Part shown: piece after piece, positions 33,826 through 45,366 of the stretch
Layout: every line of letters starts with the position of its first letter
Numbering within the stretch: the first letter of the stretch is position 1
Source: Fragilaria crotonensis
Lineage: Eukaryota; Bacillariophyta; Fragilariophyceae; Fragilariales; Fragilariaceae
DNA: 59,658 nt
Reading direction: 5' to 3'
Assembly (NCBI GenBank): GCA_022925895.1
Contig: JAKSYS010000374.1
Location: 1 to 59,658 of the forward strand
The notes under the pieces: model-generated
The model's input: only the letters and a program-made list of their open reading frames with translations
Told to the model about the DNA's origin: nothing
The model's database searches: none
Position numbers and translations under genes: made by a program

Positions 33826-34468
33826 GGTTTAAATTGAATTTCGAACGCATGTCGCAAAATAGATGGCGTGCTTATTTATCGTGGAGAAAAATCAAGGACT
33901 CGTGACTCGTGTTTCCAGACCGGCGTCCGGCGTACAGTTAGCATTCAGGACTCGAGTACATACACTGAATGCATACAGTAGGTCTGTGGTGCTTGTTTAC
34001 CAGACCCCACGTACGTCATACCTGTACTGTACTTGAGTCTTCAAGTACTCAACGGTCATTAGTCGTTTTTATAATGTACATGAATATGAATATATATATA
34101 GTATTTGTTAACAGTCTATGCATACGAGCACCTGATTGGTACTTGTACCGTACCAGGTATTACTAGTAGCATATACTGTACTACAGTAGCGCAAGTACTC
34201 CGAGGTATGCAACTACATAGCTGTACTGAGTACCACGTACCACGTAATACAGCAGTACTCCGCGTACAACCTAAAATCCAATGGTATGCATATATGCACA
34301 AACATCCGTCGCCTGTCGCCTATGCAAACAACGAAGGTGGTTCGGTGGCGCGGATCGTAATCAAACAATCAAACACGGTATTCCATCGACACATCGACCC
34401 TGTGAAGCCACACCAATAGTGTTCTTTCCTTCTTGACATTCTCCCCGTGAAGATCACTATTACACATA
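33826..34468. promoter_or_regulatory. divergent promoter region with GTAC-dense block
   Basis: Shared upstream region of the M16C-like gene (-) and VPS45 (+). About 16 GTAC tetramers occur between 33956 and 34267, with the densest run at 34195-34267 (for example TGTACTGAGTACCACGTACC). Function is not demonstrated. The location between two divergent starts makes a promoter or boundary role plausible. Confidence 0.5.
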
Positions 34469-36186
34469 ATGGACGGAGTCGCAGCTATACGTGGTTACAT
34501 CGATCGGTTCGTGACCGGTGACGAGAAGTGCAAAGGCATGAAAGTGCTGTTATTGGATGCCAGCACGACCCAAATTGTGTCGTCCGTCTATTCACAGTCC
34601 GAGATTTTAAGCCGCGAAATCTACCTCGTCGCTCGCTTGGATGATACCTCGAATCCAAATGTTGGCGGACAACAATCGAAGTCATCTCACCTCAAGGCAG
34701 TTGTCTACGTGCGTCCAACGGACATGAATATTGGATTGCTCGTCAGAGAACTTGCTCGACCCCGCTTCGCCGAGTATCACATCTTTCTCAGTGGAATTCT
34801 GACGACCGCTTTATTGCGGCTCTTGGCTGAAAATGATCATCATGAAAAAGTTAGACAAGTGCAAGAATTCTATGGCGACTTTTGCCCTATTAACGAAGAT
34901 CTTCTCACTCTGCAATGCCGCCATACGCTGGCAATGACCATGGCGGCTGGTACTAGTTGGGCTCAAAATCACGTGCACCTGTACGATCGGAACCTTCAGG
35001 GGCTTCAATCCATTTTGCTGGCACTCAAACGACAACCCAGTGCTGTTCGTTTCGCTCGTCATTCACCGAGCGCGGAACAGCTTGCCAAGGACATTCATGA
35101 CAACATCGCGTCGGATCAAATTTTCCATTTTAGAAAGAGATCCAATCTCTTGCTGTTGATTCTGGATCGACGAGACGATCCCGTCACGCCTCTCTTGTCG
35201 CAGTGGACATACCAAGCCATGGTGCACGAATTATTAGGGCTGAATAATCATCGCGTCATTCTCAAGGGTGCTCGAATGTTGCCCAGGATCTCGAGGAAGT
35301 GGTCTTGAGTGCGTCTCAAGATGCCTTTTTCATGCCAATCGGCACAAGAATTTCGGACAACTAGGAGTCGATTCAAAAGCTTCTGCAGGAGTACCAGTCG
35401 CACAGCATCTCCGCGCAAGCGCTAAGTTGAATACCATCGAGGAGATGCAATCCTTCATGGAGCGATTTCCCGAACTTCGTTCTCAATCGCACAATGTTTC
35501 AAAGCATGTCGCAATCATGGGGGAATTAGCTCGACTTGTTGATGTTTGCTCGCTTATGGATGTTTCGCAATTTGAGCAAGAACTTGCCTGCGCCGATGAC
35601 CCGTCTTCACATTTGCGAGAGTTGTTGGAAAAGTTGGCAAGTCCGACGATCAAAATCCCAGACAAGCTCCGTTTGGGACTTTTGTACGCGCTTCGGTATG
35701 AGACGTCAGGTAACCTTCATCGCGTTCGGACGGCTATGGGCAAAGGCGGCGTTCCGCCGGACATGCTAGAATTGATGGATTCTATGTTGCGTTATGGTGG
35801 GTCAGGCCAACGAGCCCCTGGTTTGTTCGAACAAGACCAATCCATGGTATCCAAGATGACGAAACTTATGACCTCAGTTCAAGGTGTCTCTAACGTCTAT
35901 TCACAGCATACACCGCTCCTCATGGAAACCCTCCAAGCGATTGCTAGAGGCAAACTACGAGCAGAAACCCATCCGTTTGTACCCGGATCAGTCACACGAC
36001 AGGCGGGTGTATCGCCAGATACAGTCATTCCCGAGGGAAATCATTATTTTCATGGTAGGCGGTGTCACTTACGAAGAAGCAACCAAGGTGAGCGACTTCA
36101 ACGAAACGTCTCCGATCAAGGTCATGTTGGCCGGAAGTACTGTACACAACAGTACAAGCTTTCTGGAAGAACTCAAGGCTCTGTGA
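34469..36186 (+). CDS. VPS45: VPS45 (Sec1/Munc18 family vesicle-fusion regulator)
   Basis: SM protein that binds the syntaxin of trans-Golgi/endosome SNARE complexes and promotes fusion. The start at ATG 34469 gives the usual N-terminus (YIDRFV..GMKVLLLDASTTQIVSSVYSQSEIL). Then come a Vps45-like RPT segment (KAVVYVRPT), FRKRSNLLLLILDRRDDPVTPLLSQWTYQAMVHELLG (strongly Vps45-like), NVAQDLEEVVLSASQDAFF, SKHVAIMGELARLVD and FEQELACADD. The C-terminus is IIIFMVGGVTYEEATKV...AGSTVHNSTSFLEEL, which fits the family. Frame changes occur near 35272, 35345, 35425 and 36045. Length (about 570 residues) matches Vps45. Confidence 0.93.
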
Positions 36187-36401
36187 TTCGTTTGCACTGT
36201 AGATTGTAGATGGAATCTAGTGTGCGGTTGATTTACCTGGCATCTGCATATTGTGAGGTCGTGAGAACCATCATTGGATGTTAAGAATTCTGAAGGAACC
36301 AAGCGTTTGTCGATACAATCCAGTAGATCGAAAAAACGAAGTTATCTTAACACTTCTTAACAACGTGGTACAGTAACATATTACGTTGCCTGTTGAATCG
36401 A

Positions 36402-37210
36402 CTATGCAAGTTCGTCTTCCATCACAGCATCGTCCAAGTGCGGAGGCGTCTTGACATACGGAACAAAGTATCGAACTGTCGTGTGCGATTTTCCGGTGCT
36501 AACATTTGTAATAGTCAATTCTTGTTGTAGAATCGACGTATCCACTTCTTGAATTAATGTTTTGACATCCAATACCGTCGCCAAGGCATTGACTGTAAGG
36601 AGTGACGATTCGATCTGGACGTGCTGCGGGTCCACCGAGGTGGCCAGCATTTTCTTTTCTTGGTCGCCAGGAGGCAAGCATTCGACGAGAGGCTCCCCAC
36701 GCGTCAGTTCCACCACTAAATCGTTGTTGACGCGAGATCTCTTGATGATTTTTTACGGTTCGGTCTGTGAGTTCCACAGTGTGGTAAGTGCCATGTTCCG
36801 CCTCACCCTTTTCATTGGCTTGAATGGCATATTCGTCGACTCCCACGGTTTTAGGTGTTGTCTCATGGAAGGAGAGCCTCGTGTCGAGTCAAGGATCCAG
36901 CCTAACCCCTAAATCCATCATTGCCCATTCCAACCCCTCTTGCAGAATGCTGCAACTGGTAGTCGAGAAAAAATCAAGTTGCGAGAGTAGTATGGTTTCA
37001 TCTCTATCTATATTGTAGTGCCCAACCGCATCCTCGAATCTATCGAAATGCAAACCATCAGGTATACACAACCGTCGTTGGTCATAATTCAAACATCGAC
37101 CCACAGGACCACTGACCGAGTCCAAAAACTCAACCTAGCCTCGAAAGATTATGCATTCACCCGTGAGGATCACGTAATCGACGAGAATCATAAGGTCGCC
37201 ATGATCGCCC
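36402..37210 (-). CDS. unrecognised reading frame, broken
   Basis: Minus-strand frames 37125-36889, 36846-36499 and 36716-36402 read on from one another, giving about 265 residues if joined. Visible stretches: HFDRFEDAVGHYNIDRDETILLSQ (acidic), GVDEYAIQANEKGEAEHGTYHTVELTDRTV and a C-terminal half rich in beta-prone segments (LTVNALATVLDVKTLIQEVD, LQQELTITNVSTG). Frame changes fall near 36880 and 36735, and the start is uncertain (an upstream stop at about 37140). I recognise no family. It is transcribed in the same direction as the ATPase gene 180 bp upstream, but nothing shows they are one gene. Confidence 0.4.
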
Positions 37211-37391
37211 TGCGATGATTTTGCAAAGCGAAAATTTTCGCGTCCACAATCTTGTCAAGGCTTCAACATGCGCACTGGCATGTTGCGAAGCTGCTAACTG
37301 AATGGAGTGCGTCCTTTCAAGAGTTCGCAAACAAAGAGGCAAAAACTTTCAGCAGAATGCTTGCCAGCAATACTAAGAAATATGCAATTAT

Positions 37392-40300
37392 CTAACTCCC
37401 TCCAGGCTTGCAACTTCGCTGATGAGTCCCAAGGCTCGACTGTGCTGAAGAGTCAGCACTGTTCAGCTCGCTGGTTGATAATTCGACGCAAGATTGGCCA
37501 GCAGTTGCAAGCCGCAAGCTCCGTTGCTCCAGCAACCAATTGTGCTTGGCGATGGCACCCCACGGGTCCAGACATAAATCGATTGCCCTGTCGAGAAAAA
37601 CGACCGACAACTCGTGACATGCTAACGAATCCAGGACAGCGCTCAGCCGCTCGTTTGCCAAAGCCTCGAATTGTACGAGTTCATCTTTCTTCGCAGCCTC
37701 AACTCCTTTCGTGTATGCGGCAATAATGGCTGCAGTATCTTTCGACTTCAACGACAAATCTTCTGCTTGCAGAATCAACAAACATACAGATACGTTCGGG
37801 CTACCACCAGCCTCGAAGCGACGTAACCCCTTGGTGAACCGCTGAATCTCCTTGAGATATTTGCGTCTCCCCGTTGTCCGAAACCGCTCATAGTAGATCA
37901 TGGCGCCATTAAAGTACACATTCGCGCCAGTATAGCTGATTCGATAAAGGCGAGCGTTGCTTCTCATCTTTTCATACATGTTTGCAGCTATCTCATAGAA
38001 GCCGAAGCATAATGCCAGCATGGCTTTATGGGTCCAAACCAACATCATCAACATTTTATGATTCTTCGCACTGACTTCCTTCAAATACTCTTCCTCGTCC
38101 ATAAATTCGCCGGACAAAATCGTCAGGTCTTTCCAATTCGTCGAGGCGCTTCGCAAATTCGCAAAAAACTGCATTCCCGGCTTGGTCCAGAGGGGAATTG
38201 CATTGCTGCAGAGATCATGGATTCGAATACATTTCGATCTCGCAAATTGATCGATTGAAGAGATGTTCTCACCGCTGTAGTACTGAAAGCCAGCGAAAAG
38301 TGCGATGGACAGACTACCGTACACAACATCACCAACGTCCAAAGCGCTGTGCATGGCCCTGGCGACGTAAGGGTGAATTTCACGGAAGGACATTTTCCAA
38401 TGAAAGATGGAACAAACGATCATGACGATAGTTGGACATTCAGCTTCACTGCACTCAACTTGATCCATCAACTTGATAGCCAATTCCCCTAATTCTATTC
38501 CGCGAGCGATGTTTCGAGGGCGACTTCAACTATTCCGTAGACTGCAAAGCTGTTTGCACTATACGGAGATAGACCGCCTCGCATGGTCAATTCTGTAGCA
38601 AGGAGGGCCACGTAGACAGCCAACGTTTCTTTCTCCACCATTATACATTGAGCGCACACCTTGACAAGCAATTTGATTGCCGTTGAAGTCGGACGATGCT
38701 GCATCATCGGCAAATTAAGTATGTCTTCATCCGCTTTTCCTGCGACTAGCTTTCTTACTTTTCGCAGCTTCAACATCAAGGTCAACGCTGTGACTTTCTG
38801 GGGTATCGGCACACCCAGTTGCATGAGTGCTCGGCGAGCTGCAGCTATTGTCTCTTCTGCTTCATTGCAAGCCACTCTCACTTCGAAGTCGGTGACAAGT
38901 GAATTGATCTTCATGTCGATCGAATGACACCTGCGAAGCGCTTCCCGGTTCAGTTTCTTACACATATCGTAGTCTCCAATGATAAGGTCCATCTTGGCAA
39001 GAGTCTCCGTCAGCTCAAGTGCTAAGTTAAAGTTTTTGGACCACATTGTCTTTTGCCCTTCCTTGTCGAGCAGCACAAGTCCATAGCATAGAAAAGCTGC
39101 AGCTTTGGCAAAGGCAGACTTATCTTTGCACCGCTTTGCAGCCTCGAGGTTAATGCGGGCAAGTATGTCGTATCGTTCGCGTCCATAGGCGAATTCGTGC
39201 GCACTGTTCAGGTGGACAGCTGCATGGCACATGTGGTCGTCGTCGTGGCAGCTGAACAAGAAGTTTTTTCCTATTAGAGAATGGAGTCTGCCCTTCTCAT
39301 AAGGATGTATCAAGGATAGAAAGGAGGCATGCAGCTTGTCGTGAACAAATTGATATCCATCGTTGGTCCTCTTGACGAAACCTTCTTTTATCGCCGCATC
39401 CATCCAAGTGGAAACACGTTCCCTTGTACACATCGCTCTGGGGAATCCGAGGGGGTTCTCCCACGAAACGGTTCTTCTTTATCGCAGCGGAAATAATTTG
39501 GGTTAAGTGAGTCTCCTTGAAACAGGATCCAAGGAGCGACGCTATCTTCAAGACTTCTTGCAATGCCACGTCCAACAGCCCTATCCGGCGAGACACGAGC
39601 TGCACCAGCGTTTCTGATTCTGTCATTTCCCGCTCGATTGCCTCCATGTCGAAAATCCACGACGACGTTCGTTCATCATACCATAGAAGACGCTCTTTCT
39701 GAATAATTTCGATGAACTGAATAACATGAAAGGGATTCCCCATGCTTCTGAGTGCGACTACGTCACATAATTCACCGATTTGTCCAGTCGATGATTCCAG
39801 AAGGGCAGAAACCAATTGCCTGACAGACCCCGTGTCGAGATTGCTCAAAGGGATATCGATGATATCCTTAACACCCTCGAACAGATCACCGACTATCTCG
39901 TCGTCGTCATCGTCGTCACGGTATGAAAAGATAAGCATCACGTTGCACAATTCATTGTCTTTCAACAGAGCTTCAATCAGCTGACGCGATCCTTCGTCCA
40001 TCCATTGAATGTTATCAATAAAAACAACGATGGGGTGGCGAGCAGATGACATGACATTCAAAAACTTCTTACACGCAACCTTAAACTTGGCCAGAGCCGA
40101 CTCATTACGGGGGGATCAACTCGACCAAACTGTGCAGTACCATCGAGGAATGGGGAGAGACCGGAAATGGCCCTCACCAACAATTCGGCGTCTGTCCCAA
40201 GTGCTTCTTGAATCTCAATACGCCTGTGCTCATCGAAGTCTACAGACTGCAGCACCAGATCACATAGGTCGGAGAAGGCAGCCATAATGGCAGAGTGCGG

Positions 40301-40616
40301 TTCTTGCATCACACTCGCGGATGGTTTGTAAAAAATTCCCGGTGACGAAATAGCCATGACTGGTTGTTACAGGGTCTCGTAATACCTCGACCAACCTTGT
40401 CTTGCCAATACCGCTCGTCCCATGCACCACAATTACAGTCTTCCCCAAAGCATCATTCCTGCAATGCCGCATCACATGATAGGCCTCGAGCAAGGTCAGC
40501 CGTTCCTCGCTTCGCCCACATAATGGTGCTGGTCTGACACGGAAGGTCTGGCATTGTTGGTCGAAAGAATCGCAAACCGTACTTAGACTCTGTTGGTGTT
40601 CGAGCAAAACGTTCAT
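37392..40616 (-). CDS. large AAA_16/COG3899-type ATPase with TPR-like C-terminus
   Basis: About 1,070 codons in five frames (40616-40260, 40357-40058, 40061-39297, 39433-38495, 38483-37392) with breaks near 40300, 40060, 39425 and 38490. The N-terminal CGRSEE (residues 33-38) is followed by Walker A GTSGIGKT (66-73). Walker B lies in PIVVFIDNIQWMDE near 40030, the D..QWxD form typical of COG3899 predicted ATPases of the STAND/AAA_16 type. A winged-helix-like part follows (QFVHDKLHASFLSLI), then a long helical, TPR-like region (for example CKKLNREALRRCHSIDMKINSLV, YEIAANMYEKMRSNARLY). In related proteins this ATPase is attached to kinase, histidine-kinase or cyclase domains; none is seen before the stop at 37392. 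Probable signalling scaffold; the output is unknown. Confidence 0.75.
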
Positions 40617-40910
40617 GAGTGGCTATCAGTGTGGACTCTATGCTTAGGAATCGAAGAGGTGATGATGAGTGAGGTGAGAATGATGAAATAAAGTTACCAT
40701 TCGAATTCTAAAATGAAACCAGAATTCGAAATCCTAGTGTACCATGCACGTGCGTATAGTGTGTAACCAGTGTTACGACTTACGACACGAACGAACCACT
40801 CAGTCAAGTCACAAATCCCACTTGAGGTCACATTTCTCACCGAGGAAAGCATGGAAGGTGCGAATGCCTAATGCCTACGACGTACCATACAACGTCAGTG
40901 CACAGTTGCA

Positions 40911-40915
40911 CGTTC
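40911..40915. repeat. target-site duplication of outer copia element (CGTTC)
   Basis: CGTTC directly precedes the left LTR. The right LTR ends at 59656 and is followed by CG, the last two bases of the window, which match the first two bases of CGTTC. The remaining three lie outside the window. Confidence 0.7.
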
Positions 40916-41508
40916 TGACAGTGTTCGTGTGATCGGTACACGAGTACTGGCCGACGGTAGACTTAAGGTTAGTAGGACCTAGAAGTCTAACGTTGGACTT
41001 GACGGGTGAGGAAGCGAACCTGACGGATCGTCCAGCTTTGGGCGATGGTGTTTTGTAGACATACACCATGGCGGTAGATTTGTTGATACAAGGATGTAGA
41101 AATGTAGATGCTAACTAGTAAAGGCCTTTACTGTTTTTGGTTTGTGGAAATTATGAGATGAATTGGAATGAAAAATGAAGGTGAGACTTGCAACATTAGT
41201 TGGAGTCTCACAAATGAAGTGTTGTCTTAGTCCCACTTCCTGAGTGGTGTTTGGGAAGTGTTGTCCATAGTAAAAAGAGTGTTGTTGAAGTTATCAACAA
41301 CACTCATGATTTGAATTACATAGGAAGTAAATTCAAATAGTTTTGTGTTGCAGACCGGTAGTACCAGGTTCTGATCCGTAGCATTCTACGGGAACGGGTC
41401 ACGGACAGACTAAGAAAAATAATGGACTGTCTATTGTATTACCGTATGGTGTTTAACCTTACAGTAATACGAGAGACAGTGTGACAGAGTGACGGTAGAT
41501 TCCTAACA
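40916..41508 (-). repeat. 3' LTR of outer copia element (593 bp)
   Basis: In element orientation it starts TGTTAGG and ends CACTGTCA. It holds three hairpins: 41181-41211 (GTGAGACT/AGTCTCAC), 41279-41303 (GTGTTGTTGA/TCAACAACAC, 5-base loop) and CCGTAG/CTACGG near 41379. All three recur in the other LTR. Compared with the right LTR it is 7 bp longer, almost all in short homopolymers. Confidence 0.93.
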
Positions 41509-42420
41509 CCCCTCTTGGATCAGATCTCTGGTGGTCCCGGTGATGAAAGCATGTGGTCGGGGAGAACACAGAAGATCTTGGTGAGGTGAGGATCGATTTT
41601 GCCGGAGTGTTGGGTTTTGGTGAGGATGTCGGCAAGTTGAGAGTCACAGGAATCCAATGAAGTTGGTGAATGCCGTCTTGCTGGCCTTGACGGACGAAGT
41701 GGAAGCGGCGTTCGATGTGTCGCGTCTTGCGAGTGAGTTTTCCATTCTTTGCGATTTGGACGGTGGCTTCATTGTCAATCATGAGGATGGCAGGTATGGA
41801 AGGAAGACGTTGGGTTGATTCACGCCATTGTTTGGTGCCAAGATAGAGCATATCGTAGAGCATTCGGATGTGAGCTGTGGCCATTGTGGCAGAACATGCG
41901 GCCATGTATTCAGCTTCAGAAGTAGACATTGCAACAGGTGTAGGCATTGTAGAATTGGCTTCAATGGGGGCACCATTGTAGAAGATCATGTATCCAACAG
42001 TGGAACGGCCAGTGTCAGGAGCAGTCTTGCCAGCTGGCGTCGGAGAAAACGGTGAGATCGAGATTATGGGATACGATGGTGAAGGCAGATGTCATAGATG
42101 GGATTTGAAGTGCCATCGGGGTAGAATTTGAGAGCGTAGTAGGGCGGCGGCGAAGATAGCCGATGAGCCAAGATAGGGCTCGAAAATCAGGTATGCCAGG
42201 AGAGATGCATGCTTTAGCAAGTTTGCAGACAGCAAATAGGATGTCAGCTCTTGTATTGTATGCAAGGTAGAGGAGAGTGCAGACAGCAGAGCGGAAGGGA
42301 AGGCGTTGTTGCTTTTGTTCGACGAGGGTAACGTCAGAGGCGGTTACGGGGCGGTTATCCTTGCTGAAGGTGTAGTCGGGAGGAAGGGGTATCGCGTTCG
42401 GGAATTCGAATTCGGGTCAT
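41459..42420 (-). CDS. outer copia: RNase H domain
   Basis: C-terminal part of pol. MSTSEAEYMAACSATMATAHIRML carries the copia RNase H signature (S.TEAEY..), and MIDNEATVQIAKN is the second acidic motif. Then come RHIERRFHFVRQ and a degenerate leader toward the LTR. The upstream part (42420-42000) is recognisable only in shifting frames. The final residues run into the 3' LTR (after 41508). Confidence 0.8.
41509..41516 (-). other. polypurine tract of outer copia element
   Basis: On the minus strand AAGAGGGG lies immediately before the 3' LTR (TGTTAGG), the position and composition of a plus-strand primer. Confidence 0.75.
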
Positions 42421-43399
42421 AACGTTGGAGAGTATTCAAAACGTAGCGGTGTTGATCCAGAGTATAGCTTGAGTCGAATGTTTGTGGATACGCATTTGGA
42501 GGAACCATTGCGCAGGTCCGAGGAATTTGACATCGAAGCGATTGCGGACGGAATCTTCAAATTGTTTTTCGATGGAATCGTTGCTTCCAGCGTAGAGCAT
42601 ATCATCGACGAAAAATAGGAGACGGAGCCATTGATTGTGTTTGTCGTATCGGACAAAATAAGACGGTTCGGAAGGAGATTGGATAAAGCCTTGGGAGTAG
42701 AGCCATTCCGAAAATTCAATGTTCCAATATTTGCCAGAGTAGACGAGACCGTAGATTCCTTTGTTCAGTAACATTGGGGAGCCAAAGAATTTAGCGTATT
42801 CAGGGAAGTGATAGGCGTATTCAATGGCAGTTTCACAAAGTGGCGGCCAATAACTTTGGCTTGGAGGTAGGCACCAATGAAGTCAGCACTCTTGACACTT
42901 CTTCTGGATGCACAGATGGTTGCAATGAATAGTTTGACCCCTCTTGCAGATGCACAGGGTGACCAGGTGTCTTCATACATGAGTGGTTCAACAGGTATAG
43001 GTTTTGGAGTGCCAGGTGAATTGGTAGATTCAGCAATTTCTTGACGTTGTTCAAGGAGTCGTTGTTGGTTGATGGCTTTGACTCTTTTCAGGAGACGTTT
43101 CTCCAGGTCGCCACGGGCGACAAGGCGAGCTTTAGTTTGTCAAGTTTTCCAGTTGCAGTTTGTTTTGCTTTGAGCACAAGTTTGACTGGGATAATGAGTT
43201 CATCTTTGTGTGGAGTTTGTCCAAGGATGAAGGTATCATGGTCAATGAGGTTCTTGATTTCCATTTTGATTGCATGTAGCCAAGCATTGCGGACATTATC
43301 ATCAAGTTTGAGGACAGCTTTGAGAGACTGAGGTTCTGGAGATATTTGTCCACAGGTTCCTGGGGTTGGCTTGTGGATTGTTGCTGGGAGAGTTGTCAA
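42421..43399 (-). CDS. outer copia: reverse transcriptase domain
   Basis: Frames 43399-43088, 42980-42765 and 42774-42436 join into a copia RT: PVKLVLKAKQTATGKLDKLKA, then SADFIGAYLQAKV (the first catalytic Asp), then KGIYGLVYSGKYW, and the catalytic FVDDMLYAGSN with the V-D-D codons at about 42601-42609. FVDD replaces the common YVDD but keeps both aspartates. Frame breaks near 43100 and 42780. Confidence 0.88.
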
Positions 43400-44640
43400 T
43401 TGTCATCATGGCAGAGTGAATGGGATCAATAGTTGGTAGATCTTCATTGCATTCTTGAAGTAGATGGTCATCATCTTGTGGAGTTGGGAATGATGTTGTT
43501 GATGGGTGACAAAGTTGATTTGATGTGGTGTGGGTGGTGTTGGACCATGTGGAGGAGTTGTATGTTTGATTGCAGCAAGTGGAGAAGGTGGTGGATCATC
43601 TTCATGGGCATTATCAGTTTCAGGGATGGCAGGGAGGGAAGAATGATGGTTGGAGGTATCAATGAAGGTTGATGGTGGGTTACCAAGGTTGGCTGCAGAG
43701 CCAGTTTGATGGTAGGTAGATGGTTCAGAGTTCTCTGGAGTGTCACGAAGTCCATGCGGATTGAAGTGGGAGCGGATGGGTACGGCTCCAGCAAAAGGTT
43801 TGGAATCAAAACAGAGAGCGGAGTTGAAGTCTTCATCGAAGTAGGCATCGCGGGTTATGATGAGGCTTTGGGGTTGGTCTGGCGAGTAGATTAACCAGCC
43901 TGCAGAGTTGTCGGGAAATCCAAGGAAAATACCGCGGGATGCACGTTGGAGTTGTTGCTTGTAGGTTATAAGTTTGTTGCGGAAGGTTGGTTCGTAGCGT
44001 TTGAAGAATGTTGGACATCCGAAGACGCGGAAGTTGGCAGGAAGGCTTGCGTTGAAAACTGTATTGATAGGGAGTTGTTGGGTTGCCATCTTGGTCAATA
44101 ACATTCTTGGCTGGGCAGACATTGAGGATTTGAACAGCATAGGCATGGGCATGATGGAAGAATGCACCTCCTAGTCTTGCATTGTTCAGAAGGATGTTGG
44201 CAGTGTTGTGGACTTCACGCCATTTGGCTTCGCAAATACCGTTCATTTCTTGATGTTCAGGTGCTGCAGCTTCAACTTTGATACCAAGTGAAGTGCATTC
44301 AGAAATGAATTTGGTTGAGGTGAAAGCAGATCCAGCATCAGTGCGGATAAAACGGACGGATTGGGTGCGGCCAAGGAGTTCTGTGTCAGTTAGCCATTGC
44401 TTTAGAGCAGTAATAATGGAAGCTGTGCTTTCAGTTGGGAGACCAATCCAACCTGTTAGTTTGCCAGGTGTTGTGACAATGAACAAGTAGGCTGAAAAGT
44501 TGGTATTGGTTGTGAGACCATAGCGGAAAGGGTTGCGCATTAGGTCAAGATGAAGGCGGTGGAAAGGTTCAGTGCCTTGGCGTTGAGGAGTTTTGTTGCG
44601 GCACGTTTTGGCTTATCGAAATGCGTAGAGGCCAGGAGTT
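43400..44640 (-). CDS. outer copia: integrase domain
   Basis: The integrase core reads HLDLMRNPF (first Asp, near 44545), RTDAGSAFTSTKF (second Asp, near 44340) and PEHQEMNGICEAKWREV (Glu, near 44230), the D-D-E triad. A linker rich in Pro, His and Ser (43850-43440) follows, as between copia integrase and RT. One frame change near 43850. Confidence 0.87.
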
Positions 44641-45366
44641 GTGATCAACAGTAGGTGTCAAGACATGGTCATTCCATGTTTGGTGAAGGGATCCGACCAT
44701 AAGATTGCGGAAATTTCGGAAGCAAGTCGTCGGTAGATGAGTTCCAAAGGTAGGGCGGTGACTGAACGGCGTTGATCGGTGTCAACAGGGGGTGAGTGTC
44801 ATCAAAATGTTGTTCATCAGGTTCAGAGTCAGGGTCAGAAGGTAGGTTAGAGTTGGAGATGGTTGAGAAGGCTTGTTGTGATGAAGGAGTTCTCTGGTCA
44901 GTATTGGCCAAGTGTATGTGGAACCATTTGGGAGTTGGATTGTTGTGGCTCTGTTCTTGATCAGGACACTGAAGTTTTGGGTGCATGATAGAGCAGTTAA
45001 GGAGAGGAGTCTGTGGCTGAGACCTTCAACATAGTAGACATCAGTGAGTCCTAGGATGGACTTGAGGCCATCATCAGTGGTGAAGTGGCATGCAGTTGTG
45101 CCTTTGTGAGTGGACATCTTGGTGCTGCCATCAGCTAAGGAGATTGGAACACTGCAGGGTTCGACATCGTGGAGGTCGCTGAAGAGTGGAGTATAATGGC
45201 TGGTAGCACCACTGTCAGGTAGCCAGTTTTCAAGATGTGGGGGACCAAATCTTTGGTATGGTGATTGGGGATCATCTGGAAAGTAAGCTGTGGCTCCAGA
45301 GTTGGGAGGAGAATAATTGGCAGATGGTAGATAATCTCTGTCAAGGAGAGGTTGGTTGATGGTCAT
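44641..45366 (-). CDS. outer copia: aspartic protease and gag-pre-integrase domain
   Basis: WLPDSGATSHYTP near 45190-45222 is the retroviral-type aspartic protease active site (DSGA) of copia elements. GLTDVYYVEGLSHRLLSLTAL and NGSTYTWPI match the gag-pre-integrase segment. A single-base break near 44880 separates it from the integrase. Confidence 0.88.
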
